A stretch of DNA of 64,000 bases from Pseudomonadota bacterium (lineage in GTDB: Bacteria > Pseudomonadota > Alphaproteobacteria > Rhizobiales > MH13): assembly GCA_039024915.1 (NCBI GenBank), contig JBCCPK010000007.1:240620-304619 (forward strand), read 5' to 3'. The translations under genes were made by a program, and so were the position numbers. How positions within the stretch are numbered: position 1 is the first letter of the stretch; every line of letters begins with the position of its first letter. Shown here one piece after another: positions 1-8,356 of this stretch. The notes below the pieces were generated by a model, which did not search any database, had not been told where the DNA came from, and was given only the letters and a program-made list of their open reading frames with translations.

Positions 1-3
1 CAG

Positions 4-9
4 CTCCTT
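4..9 (-). promoter_or_regulatory. Ribosome binding site of the next gene outside the window
   Basis: On the minus strand the 27 bases after the ftsI stop contain AAGGAG close to the window edge, followed by no start codon inside the window. This is a good Shine-Dalgarno sequence for a gene that begins just beyond base 1. In this operon type that gene is normally murE, but nothing of it is visible here. Confidence 0.4.
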
Positions 10-27
10 CAGCTTACCCAGCGCTGA

Positions 28-1830
28 TCACTGAACGCGGTCGGCCTGTGGCACCAGACCGAGCAATGGCCCGATACGCTCCACGATTTGCCGGGTCATC
101 GGGGCGGTGTTGAGGCCTGCCGTTGCGCTGCGCTGACCCTCTGCTGGCTGGGGCTCATCAAGCACGACAATCATGGCGTAAGCGGGGTCATGCATCGGGA
201 AGGCGGAAACGAAACTGTTCAACCGGTGATCACCTGAATAGGCACCATCAACGATCTTCTCGGCCGTCCCGGTCTTTCCCCCGACGTCGAGGCCATCCAC
301 AGCAGCACGCCGACCAGACCCATGATCAACATTCGCTCGGAACATCTGCCGCATGTGCGCGCTGGTCTGCTCCGACAAAACCCTACGCGCCGCACTCATA
401 GCATCGGTCTCCTCGCGCGGCAGGAAGGTCGGTTCGATGTAGATCCCACCATTTACAGTAGCGGCGACCGCCGCCAACATCTGCAGGGGTGTGGTCGTCA
501 AACCGTGACCGAAAGATATTGTCGCTGCCGACAGCCTCGACCATTCGCCTTCGGGGTAAAAAGGCCGTGCTGCGCCGGGTAGCTCGACATCAAGGCGCGA
601 GAGAAGCCCAAGACGGTCGTAGTACTCGCGCTGCACGGGGATACCCATGGCTTCGGCAATACGAATGGTGCCGATGTTCGACGAAGATGTGAAAACTTCG
701 CTGGTCGACAAAATCGCTCGGCGGGCATGGAAGTCATTGATCGTCGAATTGCCAATGCGAATTGGCCGCCGGGCGTCGTGCATCGAATCCATGGTGATAG
801 CGCCGGAATCAAGGCCGCCCGCAATCGTCAATACCTTGAAAACCGAACCGAGCTCGTAGACGCCACCAACCGCGCGATTAAGCGCGGCATCCTCGCCGAG
901 ACCATCACGAGTATTGGGGTCGAAATCGGGTAGCGAGGCCATGGCCACAACTTCCCCTGTGCGGACATCAAGGACTGCAGCTGTGGCACCGATAGCGCTG
1001 TAGGTATCCAACGCCTGCGCAAGCACCTCGCGCACAACATGCTGGACCCGAACATCGATCGACAAGGCTTGAGGCGCAAATGCCACGTCCAGATCATCAA
1101 GAAACCCGAACTCTGCCAGATTGGCCAGTGGACCCTGATCGAGATACCGCTCCATGCCCGCAAGACCTTCATGGTCGACGTTTACGGCCCCCAGTACATG
1201 CGCCGCCAAACGTCCGCCCGGATAGAACCGGCGATTTTCTTCAAGGAAACCGACGCCCGGTATGCCTTGGCGCATCAGGGTATCGCGCTGCGACGGTGTC
1301 AGATCCCGCGCGATCCATTCGAACTGGCTTTCCCTTTCAAGCCGAGCGCGTAGCGCGTCACGGGAAAGGCCTGGCATGGCCTGCGAAAGCCTATCAATGG
1401 CATCGTCCACATCAACCAGAATTGACGGATCAGCATAAACCGCGGTCGCCGGCACATCTGTGGCGAGCAGAACACCGTTCCGATCAACAATATCCGGCCG
1501 GCTGGCTCGGATTTGCTCTTGCGGCGTTGCAGCAAGCACGGGAGCAGCAGGTGAGCGGGCCGCAAGTTCCAAAAGTCGCCCGCCGATAACAGCATAGACG
1601 CAGCACAAGATGATCCCGAACCAGACAATTCTTCCGCGCGTTTCCGAAGCCAGCGTCTTTGCTTCGCCTTGAATGCGGATCGGATGATCGGAGGCGCCTT
1701 GATGACCCGGCTTATCGGACGTGCTGACGTTCTCCACCATTGCCTGTGCGTGGCGCAGTAGATGCCCCGGCCCGTTCACCGCTCCGGGCATCGGGCCGCA
1801 CGTGCTACTGGCCGGGGGAACCATACTCAT
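28..1830 (-). CDS. ftsI: Peptidoglycan D,D-transpeptidase FtsI (PBP3)
   Basis: Septal class B penicillin-binding protein, which cross-links peptidoglycan at the division site in complex with FtsW, FtsL and related proteins. The 600-residue protein has one membrane segment at about residues 67-88, a dimerisation/pedestal region, and a transpeptidase domain with all three penicillin-binding motifs: S329-x-x-K332 (SVFK), S383-S-N385 and K519-T-G521. The start ATG overlaps the ftsL stop by four bases (ATGA), which implies translational coupling and supports this start. It gives an unusually long cytoplasmic head of about 65 residues before the membrane segment; an internal Met at residue 31 is the alternative start. 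Last gene of the mraZ-rsmH-ftsL-ftsI operon inside the window. Confidence 0.96.
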   Translation of the reverse strand: MSMVPPASSTCGPMPGAVNGPGHLLRHAQAMVENVSTSDKPGHQGASDHPIRIQGEAKTLASETRGRIVWFGIILCCVYAVIGGRLLELAARSPAAPVLAATPQEQIRASRPDIVDRNGVLLATDVPATAVYADPSILVDVDDAIDRLSQAMPGLSRDALRARLERESQFEWIARDLTPSQRDTLMRQGIPGVGFLEENRRFYPGGRLAAHVLGAVNVDHEGLAGMERYLDQGPLANLAEFGFLDDLDVAFAPQALSIDVRVQHVVREVLAQALDTYSAIGATAAVLDVRTGEVVAMASLPDFDPNTRDGLGEDAALNRAVGGVYELGSVFKVLTIAGGLDSGAITMDSMHDARRPIRIGNSTINDFHARRAILSTSEVFTSSSNIGTIRIAEAMGIPVQREYYDRLGLLSRLDVELPGAARPFYPEGEWSRLSAATISFGHGLTTTPLQMLAAVAATVNGGIYIEPTFLPREETDAMSAARRVLSEQTSAHMRQMFRANVDHGSGRRAAVDGLDVGGKTGTAEKIVDGAYSGDHRLNSFVSAFPMHDPAYAMIVVLDEPQPAEGQRSATAGLNTAPMTRQIVERIGPLLGLVPQADRVQ

Positions 1831-2369
1831 TGCATACGCTCCAACAAATCACCGATACCGTCAGAAGCCGCAGGCGGTGCGACGATGAGGGATGGCCGTT
1901 CGCCCGGTGGCATTTCCGCAGCCGCGCGCAGGGGCTCGTCGGGCGATGCAGCTTGTTCGCGCTCGAGGATGTCAGCCAGAAGACCATCAATCAGACTGGC
2001 GGGCTGACCGTCGAGATCAATCGGCGAACCATCGTCGCCCGCGTCGTCTTCGGCGCTGATCGACCCGGTGGCCTGCTCAACCAGTTCCGAGCGAAACGGT
2101 AAATCTGACAACCGCACATAGTGTTCCGAACTGATCGGCTCCAAAGCGAAGACGTCGGGCATCGCCGAAACGATCGCAGCGATCCTGGCAGGCTTTTCCA
2201 GAGCCGCCAGATCGGCTTCGAGCAAACTGACGTCCTCATTCAAAAGCGTAATGGACCGTTCGAGATCACGGCGGGTGTCATGCGCCTGCTCGGCCTCATG
2301 CTTCACGTCATAAACATAGGCGGCGCCGACAATCACCAGCGCAAGGAAAAAGCCGTCAACCACGCGCAT
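1827..2369 (-). CDS. ftsL: Cell division protein FtsL-like
   Basis: Small bitopic divisome protein at the position always held by ftsL, between rsmH and ftsI. The 180-residue protein has a membrane helix at about residues 5-20 (start of sequence MRVVDGFF), then a heptad-rich coiled coil with LERSITLLNEDVSLLEADLAALEKP, split here as LERSITLLNEDV and SLLEADLAALEKP, matching the FtsL/DivIC leucine zipper. The C-terminal 80 or so residues are acidic and then proline/alanine rich, with no clear fold; this tail makes the protein longer than the usual 100-130 residues. The chosen start overlaps the end of rsmH by 14 bases and places the membrane helix at the N-terminus. FtsL sequences diverge strongly, so the call rests on position plus topology. 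Confidence 0.85.
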   Translation of the reverse strand: MRVVDGFFLALVIVGAAYVYDVKHEAEQAHDTRRDLERSITLLNEDVSLLEADLAALEKPARIAAIVSAMPDVFALEPISSEHYVRLSDLPFRSELVEQATGSISAEDDAGDDGSPIDLDGQPASLIDGLLADILEREQAASPDEPLRAAAEMPPGERPSLIVAPPAASDGIGDLLERMQ

Positions 2370-3420
2370 GCTGGTCTCCCGCAACCTTGCGAAAGGCGGG
2401 TACCTTGCGCCCACCACTCTCGATCAACTGCGGAACGCCCAATTCACGGGCGAAACTGACGAACTGTTGGTCCGTCAATTCATCGCCGCGCGGCGTGCTA
2501 ATACGGACACCCGCTCGCAGTTTGGCCGAACGTGAACGAGGGTTGGCCTCCAGTTCACCGTCTGTTGGGACGACCGGCCGCCGCGTAACAACCTTAAAGC
2601 TACCCTGTTTGTGACCGAGCTCCGGCATATGCCGTGAGCCCGCATTCGCTGGCCCGGCCAAAAAGCGCTTCACGATCCGGTCTTCAAGTGAGTGGAAGGT
2701 GACCACCACCAGGCGCCCACCGGGCTTCAGCGATCGCTCAGCGGCAAGCAGCGCGCCCACCAATTCATTCAACTCATCATTGACGGCAATGCGCAGCGCT
2801 TGAAAGGTGCGGGTTGCGGGATGGATCATTGGTCCCTGCCCTCGGGACCGTGGGGGCAGCAGTTTTTCGATAAGATTGGCAAGTGCACCGGTTGTTTCTA
2901 TGCGCCAGTCCTGCCGCACCTCGCAGATCAGGCGTGCAATCGCTCGTGAGCGGCGCTCCTCGCCATAGCGGTAGAATAGGTCCGCCAGGGCCGTTTCGCT
3001 CCACTGGTTGACGATGTCAGCAGCGCTCAGTCCTTCACCGCTCATGCGCATGTCCAGCGGTCCGTCATGCCGAAATGAAAAACCGCGTTCAGCTTGATCA
3101 AGCTGCATCGATGACACACCGATATCGAGAACCAAACCATCAACCGGCGCGAGATCATGCTCGCGCAAGGCGTGATCAATCTTGGAAAATGGGCTTTCGA
3201 CCAGCGTGAACCTGTCGGGGTATCGAACTTGCAGCGCCTGCCCGGCTGCAATCGCTGCCGGATCCCGGTCAAAGCCTATGACCTTTGCACCCGAGCTCAG
3301 CAAAGCCTTGCTATATCCGCCTGCCCCGAAGGTCCCGTCGACAATGCGGGCTTCATCAAGTGGCGCCAAGGCTTCAAGCACCTCATTAAGAAGAACAGGA
3401 ACGTGCGGGGTGGTGCTCAT
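2356..3420 (-). CDS. rsmH: 16S rRNA (cytosine(1402)-N(4))-methyltransferase RsmH
   Basis: SAM-dependent enzyme (MraW) that methylates N4 of C1402 of 16S rRNA in the decoding centre. The 354-residue protein begins MSTTPHVPVLLNEV and has the family SAM-binding motif VDGTFGAGGYSKALL at about residues 24-38, followed by VLDIGVSSMQLD, FRHDGPLDMRM and the C-terminal HSLEDRIVK block. The reading frame stays open well upstream, but the conserved N-terminus fixes the start, whose ATG overlaps the mraZ stop by four bases (ATGA). Second gene of the division operon. Confidence 0.96.
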   Translation of the reverse strand: MSTTPHVPVLLNEVLEALAPLDEARIVDGTFGAGGYSKALLSSGAKVIGFDRDPAAIAAGQALQVRYPDRFTLVESPFSKIDHALREHDLAPVDGLVLDIGVSSMQLDQAERGFSFRHDGPLDMRMSGEGLSAADIVNQWSETALADLFYRYGEERRSRAIARLICEVRQDWRIETTGALANLIEKLLPPRSRGQGPMIHPATRTFQALRIAVNDELNELVGALLAAERSLKPGGRLVVVTFHSLEDRIVKRFLAGPANAGSRHMPELGHKQGSFKVVTRRPVVPTDGELEANPRSRSAKLRAGVRISTPRGDELTDQQFVSFARELGVPQLIESGGRKVPAFRKVAGDQHARG

Positions 3421-3905
3421 GAGCGATCCTCGCCCCCGCTGCCTTGAGCTGCGAGGGTTGCGCCAGACTGATCGCCCCAAAGAACCCGCCGCGCCTGCTC
3501 GATCGCTTTTTCGCGATACCGCGCATAGCGTTCGGGTGACCAAATTTGAAACTTGTACCCCTTGCCGACAAAGATCAGCTCGCGCTCGATGCCCGCCAGG
3601 GACTTTAATCGAGGCGAAAGCGAGATACGCCCCTCTTTCTCGACGGAAAGGATCTCGCTCTCGCCAAAGAAGGCGGTCGCAAGCAAGTCGTAGTCGAACG
3701 AAGTGGGGTCCAAAGCTGCGAGTTTTGCGTCCAGCATGCCCATCAGTTTCGAGCCGCCCGCATCGATCGACTGACCGTCTGGACTTGGTATGCAGTACAG
3801 CCCTTCGAAGCCGTCCGCGCGCAGAACCTCGCGGTAAGCCTTGGGTATGCTGACCCGGCCCTTGACATCCGTTCGCATCTCGAAAGTCGAAACGAAGGTC
3901 TGCAT
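3417..3905 (-). CDS. mraZ: Transcriptional regulator MraZ
   Basis: Double AbrB-like DNA-binding protein that forms rings and represses the mra/dcw operon by binding tandem repeats in its own promoter. The 162-residue protein shows two SpoVT/AbrB repeats: RTDVKGRVSIPKAYREVL at about residues 11-28 and a second around EKEGRISLSPRLKSLAGI, followed by FQIWSPERY, all family hallmarks. I chose the start MQTFVST because family members begin about ten residues before the D-x-KGR motif; an ATG 27 bases upstream is the alternative. Its stop overlaps the rsmH start. Tandem TGGG repeats lie about 135 bases upstream. Confidence 0.93.
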   Translation of the reverse strand: MQTFVSTFEMRTDVKGRVSIPKAYREVLRADGFEGLYCIPSPDGQSIDAGGSKLMGMLDAKLAALDPTSFDYDLLATAFFGESEILSVEKEGRISLSPRLKSLAGIERELIFVGKGYKFQIWSPERYARYREKAIEQARRVLWGDQSGATLAAQGSGGEDRS

Positions 3906-4039
3906 CGCGCTGATACGCTCCACCAAAACCATCGAATTCCGTAAGGGCACTCGATGAACTGTCAGACATAGCTTCGCCGGTCCGCCAAACCGCTTCAGCG
4001 GGCGAGGAAGTTAGTCTGCATGACGCCCCAGAGTGATTT

Positions 4040-4073
4040 TGGGTTACCATGGGATTTGATGGGTCACAATGGG
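4040..4073. promoter_or_regulatory. MraZ-box-like array: four TGGG repeats with 10-base period
   Basis: TGGG occurs at 4040, 4050, 4060 and 4070 on the plus strand, an exact 10-base spacing that puts all four on one face of the helix. MraZ is known to bind direct TGGGN repeats separated by about five bases upstream of mraZ. Relative to mraZ transcription, which runs on the minus strand, the repeats read as CCCA. Position and spacing make this the likely autoregulatory operator of the division operon. Confidence 0.7.
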
Positions 4074-4284
4074 AAAGGCCCCGTAAATTCATCCAATCAC
4101 GGCAACAAGACACCGCTACTCACGACTAAAACATCATTAAGCTTAATGGCTGGTTGCCAACTTCCAGCGTCGTGCTGACAGGAATTGTTGTGCGCGTAGA
4201 GTGGGATGGCACCAACAGCTGAGGGATCGATCAAATTGTGACAACCCCACCCACACAAATTCACAGCCGGCAAAATGATTGCGG

Positions 4285-4294
4285 AAAAAAATTT
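4285..4294 (-). terminator. Possible 3' U-run after RNase P RNA
   Basis: On the minus strand a run of seven T residues follows within about 35 bases of the RNase P P1 helix. Only a very short GC stem precedes it, so it may be a weak terminator or a processing region. Confidence 0.3.
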
Positions 4295-4318
4295 GCGTAG
4301 CGAGCGCTGGGTGGGGGT

Positions 4319-4703
4319 GCCAGTCGGCCTGTAAGCCGGGTTCTGTCCCTTCGCGGTGCGAATTGGGCAGCCATTCCTCTAGGACGCCTCTTGCGAAACG
4401 TCTCAAGCAACCAACCCGAACACCTCACCTGAAGATGAAGCTGACACCAAAAAGTGTCACGGTGTTCCTATTTGGTCTTGCTCCCGATGGGGTTTGCCTT
4501 GCCGTTCGCGTTGCCGCGTCCGCGGTGGGCTCTTACCCCACCCTTTCACCCTGACCCCGAGCGAAACCCGAGGCGGTCTGCTTTCTGTGGCACTTTCCCT
4601 GGGGTCGCCCCCGCCGGGTGTTACCCGGCACCGTATCTCCATGGAGCCCGGACTTTCCTCCCGCGCCGGACAAGTGGCGCCGGCGACTGCCCAGCCGACT
4701 GGC
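4319..4703 (-). ncRNA. rnpB: RNase P RNA (M1 RNA, bacterial type A)
   Basis: Catalytic RNA of ribonuclease P, which trims 5' leaders from pre-tRNAs. The minus strand contains the universally conserved 5' core GAGGAAAGTCCGGGCTCCA (complement of 4641-4659) and the 3' core that appears on the plus strand as GTAAGCCGGGTTCTGTCC near 4331-4348. The ends pair as a nine-base P1 helix: 4695-4703 with 4319-4327 (GCCAGTCGG/CCGACTGGC). The length of about 385 nt is normal. The exact 5' and 3' termini are set by P1 and could be a few bases longer. Confidence 0.95.
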
Positions 4704-4735
4704 GATGCAGCACTGGCACGCCCCTCAAGCTGCGG

Positions 4736-6307
4736 TCAAGCTGCGTCGGTAGACGCCTTCGAGGGTTCGGCATCCTCAAGTCCGGCGGCAACTTCAACCG
4801 CGTCAAGCACCTGGATAGCGGCCGGGTATACAGTCATGCGGCCGCGAAGGATCGATAAAGACCGAGCCAGCGCACGCCTTTCCCGGTCGCTGACGCAGCC
4901 CTCAAGTATGTGTCGTTCCAGCGTGTCAATCGCTTCGTTCAGCGCTGGGGAGCTGGATCGCTGCCGCAGCAATCGTGCCAAAGTACGCACATTGGAACGA
5001 ACCGTATCGAATGCGGCTGCAGGGATGGGCTTGAAGGGCGGATCATTATCGGTATCCGCGGCACCAACCGACGCTTCAACCTCTTCGACCTCGCCATCAG
5101 CATCGATGGGCTGCGGTTGCACGGCCTCTGGGGTGTCCGTAAGGGGGGCACCTTCGCCCGCATCTTCGGCTGATCCGCTTTCATCGTGGAGCGCTTCAAT
5201 TGCGCTTGCCGCGAGGCCAGCTTCCACCGACCCATCGCTTCCCTCGGGACCAACGGCCTTATCGCTCGGACCTTCCGGCGTCTCAGGGACTATAGTTGCA
5301 GCATCTAGTGCCCGGGCCAATTCAGCAACCCGTTCGTCCTCGCTGTCCTCTGAGGGTGCGGCCGGCGCGGGCTTCTGGCCAGGATCGTTCGCTGCCTCGA
5401 GCCGCAAGGCTGAGGTAATGGCATCTGCTGCGGCCTGCGCGGGATCAACGACCGCTGTTTCATCCCGATCTTCGGCAGCTGGCGGAACCAACGCAGATGA
5501 TGGGGCAGACGCCTTATCCCCGATCTCGTCTTCAGGGCCAGACGATGCGGCCTCGGCTGGCGGTTCAGACGCAACCTTGGCCTCCTCCTCGGGAAAGATC
5601 GGCAAATCGATGCCAGGAAGCAGAACTTCGCGCCTTGAGTTTGACGAAACGCCTGACGATGACGCGCTCGATGTGCGCTCGTCGTCGGCCAACGGGACCT
5701 GCACGGGAATAGGAACCGGCCCCAAGGACGAACTTACGGGCGCGGAGACCAACGGCTGCGCTGCGCTGACCCGTGGACGGTTGGCTTGCCTCGATTGCGG
5801 CCGGCTGTGGCCCGCCCCCTGGAGTGCCGGCCCGAAATCCACGGATCGATGTTCGGCGTGGATATACAGCGATGACGCGACACGTTCAGGATCGGTCCAC
5901 AACCGCTCGAAAGCCTCCAGACACAAATCGAGGAACGCCCGGTCTTTCGATGGCATGGCCAGCACATACCCGTTCGACAGGATCAAGCTCAGATGTTGCC
6001 GAGGCCTGAGGATAAAGCACCCTATAGCCGCCCCGATGACAGGCACGAGGCTCGCGGCGAACATGGCATAATCGGGATTGAAGAACTGGAGGGTCTGGGC
6101 GAAGGCAGCGCCAGACAGGCCCAAGGTCAGGACAAGCAGAACCAGCATCGCCAGAAATGACAAACGCACGCCCGGTGTGTCGAGGCGCGCTCCGACAATC
6201 GCGTCCCGGCGGACAACGACCCCGCCCGCCGAAAGGCGTTCGCCCTCCAGCGTGATTGACTGCACCCATTGGACCGCTTCGCTCAACACGCGATGCCGCA
6301 CTCCCAC
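4736..6307 (-). CDS. Membrane protein with DUF6232-like head and long acidic tail
   Basis: Protein of 523 residues of unknown function. Residues 1-45 are soluble and followed by two closely spaced membrane helices (about 47-70 and 78-100, with LVPVIGAAIGCFIL). A short domain around residues 100-140, with HLSLILSNGYVLAMPSKDRAFL, resembles small membrane-associated domains of the DUF6232 type that sense or bind at the membrane; this match is from memory. The remaining 350 residues are rich in Glu, Asp, Ala and Ser and look disordered, except for a more regular, charged, possibly helical end (from about residue 430) containing TVRSNVRTLARLLRQR. Its stop lies about 30 bases from the 5' end of rnpB. 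It lies downstream of ampD in the same direction, with a 41-base gap. Confidence 0.7.
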   Translation of the reverse strand: MGVRHRVLSEAVQWVQSITLEGERLSAGGVVVRRDAIVGARLDTPGVRLSFLAMLVLLVLTLGLSGAAFAQTLQFFNPDYAMFAASLVPVIGAAIGCFILRPRQHLSLILSNGYVLAMPSKDRAFLDLCLEAFERLWTDPERVASSLYIHAEHRSVDFGPALQGAGHSRPQSRQANRPRVSAAQPLVSAPVSSSLGPVPIPVQVPLADDERTSSASSSGVSSNSRREVLLPGIDLPIFPEEEAKVASEPPAEAASSGPEDEIGDKASAPSSALVPPAAEDRDETAVVDPAQAAADAITSALRLEAANDPGQKPAPAAPSEDSEDERVAELARALDAATIVPETPEGPSDKAVGPEGSDGSVEAGLAASAIEALHDESGSAEDAGEGAPLTDTPEAVQPQPIDADGEVEEVEASVGAADTDNDPPFKPIPAAAFDTVRSNVRTLARLLRQRSSSPALNEAIDTLERHILEGCVSDRERRALARSLSILRGRMTVYPAAIQVLDAVEVAAGLEDAEPSKASTDAA

Positions 6308-6348
6308 CAGCTGCCCCGGCCATTTGCAGACCCGGCGTCTTGCCCAGC

Positions 6349-7092
6349 TTAGGCGATAAGGGCCGAAAGCAACTGATGCAAGGTTGAAACGGTCGAGCTG
6401 TCAGCCACTCCGTCCACGCGCGCCGGGCGAAAATGCCTCTGAAAGGCGCGAACGACGGCCTGTGTCTGCGCATCGTAGTGGCCAGACGTCGCCACCTCGT
6501 ACCCGTACAGTTTCAACATGCCCTGAAGCGCCGCAACCGGCTCGCCGCTATCACCGATCGCCATGAACCTCCCGTCGGCTATGGGTGCAGCGGGAACATG
6601 ATGCCCAATACCCGCAGCGGCCAAACGGTCCCACGGGAACAGTTCGCCGGGGTCTTGCTTCCGGTCGGGCGCTATATCGGAGTGCGCCAGCACATGCTCC
6701 TTCGCTATCCGGTGGCGCTCGACGATTGCTTTAGAAAGGGCGACAACCTGTTCGATCTGCTTATCGGGAAAAGCCCGGTAACCGTGCTCGTGGCCGGGAT
6801 TGCAAATCTCGATGCCAACCGACCGCGCATTGATATCGTCGAGACCTTTCCAGGTCCCACGGCCCGCGTGCCATGCCCGCTCACCCTCATCGACCATCTG
6901 AACGATGCGGCCATCTTCATGGATCACGTAATGGCAAGAGACTTTCGACTGTGGATTTGCCAACCAGCGAACCGCAGCAGCGTCGTCGCGCATTCCGGTA
7001 TAGTGCAAAAGCAGGATATCGACCGGGGCGCCTTTTCGGCTGTTGAAGTTGGGCGAGGGCACCACTTCGGCAAAATCGGGATAGGCCATCAT
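6349..7092 (-). CDS. N-acetylmuramoyl-L-alanine amidase, AmpD-like, with peptidoglycan-binding domain
   Basis: Zinc amidase that cleaves the lactyl bond between MurNAc and the stem peptide. Residues 20-155 form an Amidase_2 domain with zinc ligands H30 (LLLHYTGM), H137 (AHSDIAPDRKQDPG) and D147; residues 175-245 form a PG_binding_1 domain (GEPVAALQGMLKLYGY). No signal peptide is visible, so it is probably a cytoplasmic muropeptide-recycling enzyme of the AmiD/AmpD group. The start ATG sits at the TGATGATG junction with the upstream J-domain gene, a one-base overlap; the second ATG of the pair is equally possible. Confidence 0.9.
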   Translation of the reverse strand: MMAYPDFAEVVPSPNFNSRKGAPVDILLLHYTGMRDDAAAVRWLANPQSKVSCHYVIHEDGRIVQMVDEGERAWHAGRGTWKGLDDINARSVGIEICNPGHEHGYRAFPDKQIEQVVALSKAIVERHRIAKEHVLAHSDIAPDRKQDPGELFPWDRLAAAGIGHHVPAAPIADGRFMAIGDSGEPVAALQGMLKLYGYEVATSGHYDAQTQAVVRAFQRHFRPARVDGVADSSTVSTLHQLLSALIA

Positions 7093-7811
7093 CAGGCGCG
7101 TGCGCCCAGTTCGATCTGATCGAAGGCCGCGTTGATCGCCGCGAGCCGCTCGGTTGCAATCTTGACGAACTCGGCCGGAACTCCGCGCGCCATCAGGCGG
7201 TCTGGATGGTTCTCCGCCACAAGCCGACGGTAGACCCGCTTGATCTCATCGAACGGCATATCCGCGTTAACGCCCAACACGATGTAGGGATCGACTTCAC
7301 CTTCGAACACGTGACGCGCGCGAATGCGGCGATAGGCACTATCATCGAGCCCAAACTCCCCTGCAACGGTTTGAAGGTAGGCCGCCTCCCGGTCGTGCAG
7401 GACACCATCAGCCATTGCGATATGAAACAGACCATCGAGGATGTCCTCAAGGATCTCGTGCTCCCCCTCGAACAGGCCACCGATCTTTCTGGCGTAGGCG
7501 TCAAAGCCCGCCACATCTTGCTTGGCCAGGTTATACAGCCGCGAAACGTTCAAGGCCTCCTCCGCGGGGAACTCGACCAAATCGCGAAAAGCATCGATCT
7601 CGTCGTTTGTCACGACGCCATCGGCCTTGGCCATCTTCGCTGACAAGCCTATCATTGCGACCGTGAACGCAACCTGACGGCGCTCTTCTTCAGTGCTCAC
7701 CAAGTTGCGGAGGCTCTCGACCACGCCGCCCAACGCGGCCCCGGTGCCATATGCGACCTTGCCGATAAGTGCGCTGAGCGATGACCAGATCGTCGTGGGC
7801 ATTGCGTTCAC
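7092..7811 (-). CDS. DjlA-like co-chaperone: TerB domain plus C-terminal J domain
   Basis: Protein of 239 residues. Residues 40-165 are a TerB-like helical domain (acidic motifs KADGVVTNDEIDAF and MADGVLHDREA), and residues 170-239 are a J domain with the DnaK-activating HPD motif in AENHPDRL. DjlA-family proteins couple DnaK to membrane or envelope processes, but the classical N-terminal membrane helix is replaced here by a moderately hydrophobic, glycine-rich stretch at residues 15-30. Overlaps ampD by one base and the marR-like gene by four bases (ATGA), so the three are co-translated. Confidence 0.88.
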   Translation of the reverse strand: MNAMPTTIWSSLSALIGKVAYGTGAALGGVVESLRNLVSTEEERRQVAFTVAMIGLSAKMAKADGVVTNDEIDAFRDLVEFPAEEALNVSRLYNLAKQDVAGFDAYARKIGGLFEGEHEILEDILDGLFHIAMADGVLHDREAAYLQTVAGEFGLDDSAYRRIRARHVFEGEVDPYIVLGVNADMPFDEIKRVYRRLVAENHPDRLMARGVPAEFVKIATERLAAINAAFDQIELGARA

Positions 7812-8356
7812 ATCGCTGCGGCGGCGCGGGCAGCCTGATCGTACGAACCAGACAGGGTGCGCATCATCGCAGCCACCTTCGAGATGTCGCTGCCATCAAG
7901 GTTGAGCGTCTTGACAGCGTCAATGAACAGAGCTTCTCGCAACTCTCCGTATCGGGTGCACACGTCGGTTCCTTTAGGCGTAATTACGACGGTTTTTTCT
8001 TTGCCCTTGCGGCCCGTTTCGACGAGCCCACGTTCCGCGAGCTTCTTGACCGCATAAGTGACCAGATGCGTATCTTCGATGTTCAGAACGAGGCAGATAT
8101 CGGCCAGTGTTTTCGGCCGATCCCTGTGATTAACGAGGTGCACGACCAGCACCTCAAGAGGTGAGAGGCCTTCCTCGCCAGCTGCCGTCATGCAACGCGT
8201 CATCCACCGGTGGAAAGCGTTGACGGTCATCGTCAGCGCAAACTCGAACTCCGATTGCGCGGGAATGGCGGAACGCGCCAGGTGTGCCGAAGACACCACT
8301 GGGCCAACGGTGGGCTTCGGGCTCAGTTGTTCGACAGCATCGTTTCGGGCAGCCAT
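7808..8356 (-). CDS. MarR-family winged-helix transcriptional regulator
   Basis: Protein of 182 residues with a winged helix at about residues 65-135 (LADICLVLNIEDTHLVTYAVKKLAERGLVE, given here in parts: recognition helix HLVTYAVKKLAERG, wing RKGKEKTVVIT). A 40-residue N-terminal extension precedes the dimerisation helices. It overlaps the end of the TRAP gene dctM by 34 bases, so it can be expressed from the transporter promoter and may report on the same substrate; alternatively it belongs with the amidase genes downstream. The ligand is unknown. Confidence 0.85.
   Translation of the reverse strand: MAARNDAVEQLSPKPTVGPVVSSAHLARSAIPAQSEFEFALTMTVNAFHRWMTRCMTAAGEEGLSPLEVLVVHLVNHRDRPKTLADICLVLNIEDTHLVTYAVKKLAERGLVETGRKGKEKTVVITPKGTDVCTRYGELREALFIDAVKTLNLDGSDISKVAAMMRTLSGSYDQAARAAAAM

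Larger units (their letters stand above)
3906..4318. other. Intergenic control region between rnpB and mraZ
   Basis: About 410 bases with no convincing gene. It holds the presumed mraZ promoter and leader, the four TGGG repeats annotated separately, and the 3' flank of rnpB. Short open frames here lack a ribosome binding site and recognisable protein sequence. One frame is simply the upstream extension of rsmH. Confidence 0.7.

Noticed and set aside
3421..4113. Upstream extension of the rsmH frame
   Set aside because: The extension overlaps mraZ in another frame; the conserved RsmH N-terminus fixes the start at 3420.
4494..6071. Long plus-strand frame antisense to the acidic-tail membrane protein
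   Set aside because: Ser/Ala/Gly-rich composition typical of the mirror of a high-GC gene, no RBS and no domain; the minus-strand frame has clear membrane helices.
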